Assembly (NCBI GenBank): GCA_002694345.1
Contig: NZLV01000098.1
Location: 1-13,872, forward strand
Reading direction: 5' to 3'
Length of the DNA: 13,872 bases
Source: Maricaulis sp.
GTDB taxonomy: Bacteria; Pseudomonadota; Alphaproteobacteria; Caulobacterales; Maricaulaceae
Below are positions 1 to 4,932 of the stretch, piece by piece (positions within the stretch are counted from its first letter, which is position 1; every line of letters begins with the position of its first letter). The position numbers were made by a program, and so were the translations under genes. The notes under the pieces are model-generated. The model saw only the letters and a program-made list of their open reading frames with translations, was not told the origin of the DNA and ran no database searches.

Positions 1-171
1 CCGCAGATAGGTTTCCCCGGCAATGGCGTGATAGCGGATGCGCTCGCCATTGACCGTGACCTGGCCCCGGCTCTCATAGACGCGCGGCTCGGAGGCGGCG
101 TCACTGTCCTGGGCGAAGGCGGGCAGGGTGAGGCTGACGGCGGCAAGCGCCGCGGCAAACAGGCGGATCAT
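1..171 (-). CDS. Secreted protein, N-terminal fragment; probable S10-type serine carboxypeptidase
   Basis: The first 57 codons of a minus-strand gene are present; the rest lies beyond the left edge. Translation begins MIRLFAAALAAVSLTLPAFA, a clear Sec signal peptide (basic residue, hydrophobic core, AFA cleavage site), followed by QDSDAASEPRVYESRGQVTV and NGERIRYHAIAGETYLR. The ATG at 171-169 is preceded by GGGGAG at six bases, a strong ribosome binding site. The stretch 'VTVNGERIRYHAIAGETYLR' resembles the opening beta-strands of bacterial S10-family peptidases, which typically read roughly 'VTIDGkxixYtAtAGTLxLRD' just after the signal peptide. That match is from memory of the family, and the catalytic Ser/Asp/His are outside the window, so another alpha/beta hydrolase is possible. 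The gene is divergent from rlmJ, sharing a 133-bp intergenic region. Confidence 0.6.
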   Translation of the reverse strand, partial: MIRLFAAALAAVSLTLPAFAQDSDAASEPRVYESRGQVTVNGERIRYHAIAGETYLR

Positions 172-304
172 GTGCAACTCCCCAAACTGGTGCGGGCCGG
201 AGAGTAGGGGGGCAGGCGGCGAGGGGAAAGACCATGTCTGCAGACCAGGCGTTTCCGCGCAATTGTCTTGGGTCCGCGCCCCGAAATGCGCTAAGGGCAG
301 CGCC

Positions 305-1198
305 ATGAATTACCGCCACGCTTTTCACGCCGGCAATTTTGCCGATGTCCTCAAGCACTGCGTCCTCGCGCTGTGCCTGGAACACCTCAAATCCAAGCCC
401 AAACCCTTCCGCGTCATCGACACGCATGCGGGGATTGGCGGTTATGACCTGACCTCCGACGCCGCCCAGCGCTCGCCGGAATGGAAGGACGGGATCGGCC
501 GCCTGCTGGACGCCGATATCCCGGCGGAGGCCGCCGAAGCGCTGGCGCCCTATCTGGACCTGGTTCGCGAACTCAATCCGGACGGGATGAAGCAATATCC
601 GGGCTCGCCGGAAATCTCCGCTCGCCTGTCGCGCCCGGATGACCGGATCCATCTGTGCGAGCTGCACGAGGCGGACTCGGTCACGCTGGACAATCGCTAT
701 CGCCGTGATGCACGGGTGAAAGTGGAGCGGCGGGATGGTTACAAGGCCCTGAAATCCCTGCTGCCGCCGAAAGAGAAGCGCGGTCTGGTCCTGATCGATC
801 CGCCCTTCGAGGACCGGGACGAGCTGGCTCACATGGCTGAAGCCGTGATCGGTTCTTTCGGCCAATGGCCGACGGGCACCTATATCTTCTGGCGGTCCCT
901 GAAAAACCTCTGGGCGGCCGACCGGTTCGACAACGGCCTGGCCGAATGGCTGATTTCGGAAAAGGGCCTGGAGCCGGAGAAAGTCCTGCGCGCCGATCTT
1001 TGGATCCGCGACCTCGCCAGCGAAGGCAAGCTGGCCGGTGCCGGTGTGGTCATCGTCAATCCGCCCTTCACGCTCGAGGACAAGCTGGTGAAGCTTCTGC
1101 CCTGGCTGGCCGATACGCTGGCCCAGGGGGACGGTTATGGCTGGCGCGTCGATGGCGGGCTGACCGATGAAGACCTGGAAGACCTCACCGAGGAATAG
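305..1198 (+). CDS. rlmJ: 23S rRNA (adenine(2030)-N6)-methyltransferase RlmJ
   Basis: 297 residues, close to the 280 of E. coli RlmJ, which makes m6A2030 in 23S rRNA using S-adenosylmethionine. The N-terminus MNYRHAFHAGNFADVLKH is the family hallmark (E. coli: LSYRHSFHAGNHADVLKH). A SAM-binding segment 'VIDTHAGIGGY' lies at residues 37-47, 'QYPGSP' at 97-102, the catalytic DPPF (N6-methyltransferase D/N-PP-Y/F motif) at 165-168, and 'VIVNPPF' near 249-255. The reading frame stays open upstream to 128, but homology begins exactly at the ATG at 305, which has AAGGGCAG just upstream, so this start was chosen. The stop at 1196-1198 overlaps the ribosome binding site of the next gene, implying co-transcription and probably coupled translation. 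Confidence 0.95.
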   Translation: MNYRHAFHAGNFADVLKHCVLALCLEHLKSKPKPFRVIDTHAGIGGYDLTSDAAQRSPEWKDGIGRLLDADIPAEAAEALAPYLDLVRELNPDGMKQYPGSPEISARLSRPDDRIHLCELHEADSVTLDNRYRRDARVKVERRDGYKALKSLLPPKEKRGLVLIDPPFEDRDELAHMAEAVIGSFGQWPTGTYIFWRSLKNLWAADRFDNGLAEWLISEKGLEPEKVLRADLWIRDLASEGKLAGAGVVIVNPPFTLEDKLVKLLPWLADTLAQGDGYGWRVDGGLTDEDLEDLTEE

Positions 1199-1208
1199 GA
1201 GCCGCCCT

Positions 1209-2135
1209 GTGAGCCTGCGCTACGCGATTTATGACGTCTTCACCGATACGGCGCTGGCGGGCAATCCGCTCGCCGTCGTGTTTGGCGCCGATGGGCTGGA
1301 CGACATGGCGATGCAGGCCATTGCCGGTGAGTTCAACCTGTCCGAGACGGTCTTCATCACCGAACCGAAGGGCCGCGACGCCGACTATGGCCTGCGCATC
1401 TTCACCCCCACGAGCGAGCTTCCCTTTGCCGGACACCCGACCGTGGGCGCCACCGTGGCCCTGACGCTGGCCTCCGGTGCCGGTGAGGGCGAGCGCCGCC
1501 GCTTTGTGCTGGAAGAGACGGTGGGGGATGTCACCGCCGATGGCCGCGCCAATGGTCCCCGTTCCGGCTCGGCCCGTTTCTTCGCGCCCCGTCTGCCCGA
1601 ACAGGTCGGCGAACTGCCGGACTTTGCCGCCATTGCCGATGCGCTGGACATCATGCCCGGTGACCTCATGGATACGCCTATCCAGGGCGGGGTCTGGTCG
1701 GCCGGTGTGCCCTTCGCCATCGTTCCGGTGCGCGATGCGGACGTCCTGGCGGACATCAAGCTTGATCTGGCGGCTTTCGAGACGGCCTTTGGCGGCGAGA
1801 CGCCGGTCTGTGCCTATGTGGTCGCCAAGGCCAGTGCGACCGAGCACACGACGGACTGGCGCGTGCGCATGTTCGGCCCCCATCTGGGCATTCACGAGGA
1901 TCCCGCCACTGGCGGTGCGGCCGCGGCCTTTGCCGGCGTGCTCGCCGAACAGACGGGCCTGGGCGAGGGCGAGCATGGTGTGGCCCTCTATCAGGGCGTC
2001 GAGATGGGCCGGCCCAGCCTGATCCGCTTGCGCCTCAAGCTGGAAGGTGGCCAGCTGACCGATCTCATGCTGGGCGGGGATGCGGTGAAGATTGCCGAGG
2101 GCGAGCTCCTCGCCATCCCCGGCGAGGACGCCTAG
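1209..2135 (+). CDS. PhzF-family isomerase/epimerase
   Basis: 308 residues, within the usual 260-310 range of PhzF/YddE proteins, which have two similar alpha/beta half-domains in the diaminopimelate-epimerase fold. Visible family motifs are 'YDVFTDTALAGNPLAVV' at residues 8-24, 'FNLSETVFI' with the conserved catalytic-position Glu at 46, 'FAGHPTVGA' with His at 76, and 'EDPATGGAAAA' with Asp at 231. The start is a GTG at 1209: AGGAG at 1197-1201 lies seven bases before it, and homology begins at the following residues. An upstream ATG at 1167 in the same frame lies inside rlmJ and adds non-homologous sequence. The family includes PhzF of phenazine synthesis, but no other phenazine genes are here, so the substrate is unknown. 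The TAG stop overlaps on opposite strands with the stop of the converging crotonase gene. Confidence 0.9.
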   Translation: MSLRYAIYDVFTDTALAGNPLAVVFGADGLDDMAMQAIAGEFNLSETVFITEPKGRDADYGLRIFTPTSELPFAGHPTVGATVALTLASGAGEGERRRFVLEETVGDVTADGRANGPRSGSARFFAPRLPEQVGELPDFAAIADALDIMPGDLMDTPIQGGVWSAGVPFAIVPVRDADVLADIKLDLAAFETAFGGETPVCAYVVAKASATEHTTDWRVRMFGPHLGIHEDPATGGAAAAFAGVLAEQTGLGEGEHGVALYQGVEMGRPSLIRLRLKLEGGQLTDLMLGGDAVKIAEGELLAIPGEDA

Positions 2136-3010
2136 TAGGCATCCTCCGCCTCGTCCCAGAAGGGATACCAGGACGGCATGTCCTCGGAGACCTTCATCGG
2201 GAAATCCGGATTGCGCTTTTCCAGGAAGGACATCACGCCTTCCTTCGCGTCCGGGCCCATGCCCGCATGCAAGATGCCCTTGGTTTCCACCCGGTGCGCC
2301 TGCATCGGGCTGTTCTCGGTGAGCATGCGCCAGGCCATCTGCCGCATCAGTGACACCGAGACCGGCGAGCATTTCTCCGCAATCAGGCGGGCACGCTCCC
2401 GTGCTTCCGGCAGCAGGTCTTCCGCCGGCAGGACCCGGGCCACCAGACCGCTCTCGAAGGCCTCCGCCGCCGTGAAGGTGCGGCCGGTCAGCCCCCAGTC
2501 CATGGCGGTGGAAATACCCACCACGCGCGGCAGGAACCAGCTGGCACAGCCATCCCAGACAATGCCCCGCTTGGCGAAGGGATAGGCGAATTTGGCGTCC
2601 ATGGAGGCCAGGCGGATATCCATCGGCAGGATCATCGTCGCGCCGATCCCGACAGCCGCGCCATTGATGGCGCCGATCACCGGCTTGGCGCTCTGCCAGA
2701 TGCGCAGGTTGAGCGTTCCGCCCATGTCCCGCCATTTGGGATCATTGTCGTCAAAGGTTCCGCTCTGGGCTTCGTCAGCCACACGATTGAACGTGTCGGC
2801 TCCGGTGGAGAGGTCCGCCCCTGCGCAGAAGGCCGGGGATTCGCCCGTCACGATGACTGCGCGGACGTCATCATCGGCATCGCTCAGATCGAAGGCTGCC
2901 TTGATCTCTTCACCCATTTCCAGCGTGAAGGCGTTCAGGCGGTGCGGCCTGTGCAGCGTGATGGTGGCGACATGGTCATCGACCGAATAGCGGATGGTTT
3001 CAAAAGACAT
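2132..3010 (-). CDS. Crotonase-superfamily enzyme (enoyl-CoA hydratase/isomerase-like)
   Basis: 292 residues with the crotonase fold signatures. 'RPHRLNAFTLEM' (21-32) and 'FCAGADLS' (61-68) form the CoA/oxyanion-hole region, and 'AINGAAVGIGATMILPMDIR' (114-133) holds the second oxyanion backbone position. The two Glu residues of classical enoyl-CoA hydratase (E144 and E164 of the rat enzyme) align here with Thr125 and Phe145, so simple hydratase activity is doubtful. The segment 'KRGIVWDGCASWFLPRVVG' (147-165) matches the isomerase-like subgroup, whose members usually read 'RGIVPEAxSSWFLP'; the Pro-Glu is Trp-Asp here (152-153), leaving Asp where the general base would be. Probably acts on an acyl-CoA in the cytoplasm; substrate unknown. 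ATG at 3010 has GGGGAGG five bases upstream. It lies 47 bases after the MFS gene on the same strand and may be co-transcribed with it. Confidence 0.88.
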   Translation of the reverse strand: MSFETIRYSVDDHVATITLHRPHRLNAFTLEMGEEIKAAFDLSDADDDVRAVIVTGESPAFCAGADLSTGADTFNRVADEAQSGTFDDNDPKWRDMGGTLNLRIWQSAKPVIGAINGAAVGIGATMILPMDIRLASMDAKFAYPFAKRGIVWDGCASWFLPRVVGISTAMDWGLTGRTFTAAEAFESGLVARVLPAEDLLPEARERARLIAEKCSPVSVSLMRQMAWRMLTENSPMQAHRVETKGILHAGMGPDAKEGVMSFLEKRNPDFPMKVSEDMPSWYPFWDEAEDAY

Positions 3011-3057
3011 TCCGACCTCCCCGTTTTCGCCAGAATGGCCTTTCCGGGGCGGGGCGG

Positions 3058-4305
3058 CTAGTCCTCGCTCTCTTCATCCACCACGGCGAACAGCTTGCCG
3101 CGCTCGGTCCAGAAGACGAGCGCCAGCGCCAGGGCGGACATGACGGCCTGACTGAGGATGAGCGGGACCGGGGTGCCGTCATACATCTGGCCGATGGCCG
3201 AACCGATGAAGGCGCCGACCACACCGGTCAGGAAGCCATAGGCCGCCGATGCCGTGCCGGCGATATGCCCGACCGGTTCCATCGCCAGGGCCGAGAAATT
3301 GGCGGCGATCAGGCCCAGGAAGGCCATGGCGGCAGCGAGCAGGACCAGGAAGAGGTAGAGATTGTCGATCCCGGCCAGCAGGACCACGCTGTGGAGCGTG
3401 CTGATCACGGCAAATGCGACCAGGGCGGCATGGGACAGGCGGCGCTGGCCGACCCGCATCACCAGCCTTGAATTGGCGTAGCTGGTCAGGCCGATCCCGC
3501 CGGCGATGGCGGCAAAGGCGATCGGGAAATGCGCATCGCTCAGGCCGAAATGGTCCACGAAAACCTGCTGCGACGTGCCCAGGAAACCGTAGAGCCCGCC
3601 GAAGAAGGGCATGGCGGCCAGCGTATAGCCGACCATCAGCCGGTGCCGCGCGGTCTCGCCGAAAGCGGCGATCAGCGAGCGCAGTTTCAGCGGCACCCGG
3701 TATTCCGGATGCAGGGTTTCCGGCAGGCGCAGTTGCAGCCACACCATCAGCCCCGCCCCGAACAGCATCAGGAAGGCAAAGATCCAGCGCCAGGGCGCGA
3801 AGGTCAGGATGATCTGACCCAGGGTCGGCGCCAGGACCGGCACGGCCATGAAGGCGGTCATCACCATGGACATGATCTCGGCCATGCGGCGTCCGGAGGC
3901 GACATCGCGGGCAATGGCGACGGCAATCACCCGGCAGGCCGCGGCCGCCGCGCCCTGAAGGAAGCGCGCAATCAGCAGCAGATCATAGGAGGGGGACAGG
4001 GTGCAGATCAGGCTGGTCAGCAGAAACAGGCCCAGCGAGACCATGATCACCGGCTTGCGTCCGAAGCGGTCCGACAGCGGGCCATAGAAGAGCTGGGCCG
4101 CGCCGAATCCGGTCAGATAGACGCCGATCACAAATTGCTGGTCATTCGCTTCGGTGACGCCCAGATCCCCGGCAATGTCGTCGAGGGCCGGCAGCATCAT
4201 GTCGATCGCCAGAGCCACCACGGATGTCATCGCCACCAGCAGGGCGACGAACTCGGTCAGCGATAGCGGGAAGCTGTCACCCAGGGGGCGTTGCTGTGTC
4301 GACAT
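3058..4305 (-). CDS. MFS transporter, Bcr/CflA-type drug:H+ antiporter
   Basis: 415 residues, about twelve hydrophobic segments, an inner-membrane major facilitator protein. Helix 1 carries 'AIDMMLPAL' (33-41), typical of the Bcr/CflA branch, where the acidic residue in 'D-M-x-L-P-A' is conserved. MFS motif A, 'GPLSDRFGRK', is at 75-84 between helices 2 and 3. An R...QG motif (R114, Q117-G118) lies in helix 4. 'LRLPETL' at 192-198 before the central loop is another Bcr feature. The ATG at 4305 has GGAG six bases upstream. The frame is open to 4488, but the extension is Arg/Cys/Pro-rich, overlaps the globin gene and is non-homologous. Family members expel antibiotics or other small hydrophobic compounds; the substrate cannot be read from sequence. 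A perfect 16-bp palindrome lies 18-33 bases upstream of the start codon. Confidence 0.9.
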   Translation of the reverse strand: MSTQQRPLGDSFPLSLTEFVALLVAMTSVVALAIDMMLPALDDIAGDLGVTEANDQQFVIGVYLTGFGAAQLFYGPLSDRFGRKPVIMVSLGLFLLTSLICTLSPSYDLLLIARFLQGAAAAACRVIAVAIARDVASGRRMAEIMSMVMTAFMAVPVLAPTLGQIILTFAPWRWIFAFLMLFGAGLMVWLQLRLPETLHPEYRVPLKLRSLIAAFGETARHRLMVGYTLAAMPFFGGLYGFLGTSQQVFVDHFGLSDAHFPIAFAAIAGGIGLTSYANSRLVMRVGQRRLSHAALVAFAVISTLHSVVLLAGIDNLYLFLVLLAAAMAFLGLIAANFSALAMEPVGHIAGTASAAYGFLTGVVGAFIGSAIGQMYDGTPVPLILSQAVMSALALALVFWTERGKLFAVVDEESED

Positions 4306-4322
4306 GGGGATCTCCGGGAGCG

Positions 4323-4338
4323 GGTGCAGGCCTGCACC
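4323..4338. promoter_or_regulatory. 16-bp perfect palindrome upstream of the MFS gene
   Basis: GGTGCAGGCCTGCACC is an exact palindrome with 8-bp arms and no spacer, centred about 25 bases upstream of the MFS start codon and within the 94-bp gap after the globin gene. Perfect symmetry without a spacer suggests a dimeric repressor operator more than an RNA hairpin, since a hairpin would lose the central pairs. A local TetR- or MarR-type regulator gene is not visible in the window, so the operator role is inference. Confidence 0.35.
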
Positions 4339-4399
4339 GGTCTGACATGCGCCCTTCGCCCGGAAGATGCAAGGCCGTGCCCTGCATGCCTGCCCTGAT

Positions 4400-4837
4400 C
4401 TATTCGTATGGCGAATAGAAGAGATGCATCTGGAAGCTCTGCCCGATGCGCTGGGCCCGCGCCAGAAACGCGGCCTGTGCCGCCTCACTGGCGCCGATCT
4501 CCGACAGGGTCCGCTCGAACAGGTTCAGCCAGCGGGTGAAGTGATCCGGCGAGATGTCGGCCTTGATCTTCATGTGCGCCGGCATGGGGCGTCCGGAATA
4601 GCTGCCATCATGGAACACCATGGAGGACCAGAAGCGCTTCATCGTGGCCAGATGCGGGGCCCAGTCACCGGCAACGGCCTTTTCGAAGACCGGGCCGAGA
4701 AGGTCATCCTCGCGGACATGCCCGTAGAAGGTTTCGACCAGGTCGGCGACCAGCTCGGCTGTGATGCCCATTTCAGCGGCCTCCGCACGCGCAGCAGCAC
4801 GGGCTTCGGTCTCTCGCAGCGGGGTCGGTGAAGACAT
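4400..4837 (-). CDS. Group III truncated hemoglobin
   Basis: 145 residues, a single globin domain of the group III (TrHb3/P) type. Diagnostic segments are 'FYGHVREDDLLGPVF' (37-51) with Tyr38 at position B10, 'DWAPHLATMKRFWSSM' (58-73) with His62 at the E7 position, and 'HFTRWLNLFERTL' (99-111) with His99 as the proximal heme ligand and Trp103 at the conserved G8 position. Group III globins bind heme and O2/NO; physiological roles are poorly fixed, with links to microaerobic or nitrosative stress in Campylobacter. The ATG at 4837 is preceded by AGGAG at five bases, and part of that site lies in the 3' arm of a perfect 15-bp hairpin (4845-4879), so translation may be controlled. The stop codon forms part of a small inverted repeat (4400-4418). 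It lies upstream of the MFS and crotonase genes on the same strand. Confidence 0.93.
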   Translation of the reverse strand: MSSPTPLRETEARAAARAEAAEMGITAELVADLVETFYGHVREDDLLGPVFEKAVAGDWAPHLATMKRFWSSMVFHDGSYSGRPMPAHMKIKADISPDHFTRWLNLFERTLSEIGASEAAQAAFLARAQRIGQSFQMHLFYSPYE

Positions 4838-4844
4838 GACAACT

Positions 4845-4879
4845 CCTGTTCGGGCCTTTCAGGTAAAGGCCCGAACAGG
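4845..4879 (-). promoter_or_regulatory. Perfect 15-bp inverted repeat covering the globin ribosome binding site
   Basis: The plus strand reads CCTGTTCGGGCCTTT, five unpaired bases, then AAAGGCCCGAACAGG: 15 matched pairs with no mismatch. On the coding (minus) strand the 3' arm ends with CAGG and runs into AG-TTGTC-ATG, so three of the five bases of the AGGAG ribosome binding site are paired. No T-run follows on the minus strand, which argues against an ordinary intrinsic terminator. A leader RNA switch, RNA thermometer or long operator for a dimeric regulator are all possible. Symmetry is certain; function is inferred. Confidence 0.6.
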
Positions 4880-4892
4880 GGTGTGCAATCCC

Positions 4893-4923
4893 GGCCGGCT
4901 GTGACGTGAGGGCGCAGCCGGTC
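4893..4923 (-). terminator. Hairpin just after the 831-residue secreted protein gene
   Basis: CCGGCTG (4895-4901) pairs with CAGCCGG (4915-4921), extended by a G-T and a G-C pair, around a 13-base loop. It starts about 10 bases past the TGA at 4935-4933 and could end that transcript, but the minus strand then reads CGGGATTGCAC without a T-run, so it would be an atypical terminator or a processing barrier. It is followed at once by the globin leader hairpin. Confidence 0.3.
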
Positions 4924-4932
4924 GCAGGTGGG

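Noticed and set aside
236..245. GTCTGCAGAC palindrome between the S10-like gene and rlmJ
   Set aside because: A 10-bp palindrome is expected about a dozen times by chance in this window; no supporting promoter alignment.
128..304. Upstream in-frame extension of rlmJ by 59 codons
   Set aside because: Homology starts at the ATG at 305, which has a ribosome binding site; the extension overlaps the divergent gene's start and is not conserved in type.
1185..2735. Minus-strand open frame (516 codons) across the PhzF and crotonase genes
   Set aside because: It overlaps two genes identified by strong family motifs, one in each orientation, and its translation is low-complexity Gly/Ala/Arg-rich.
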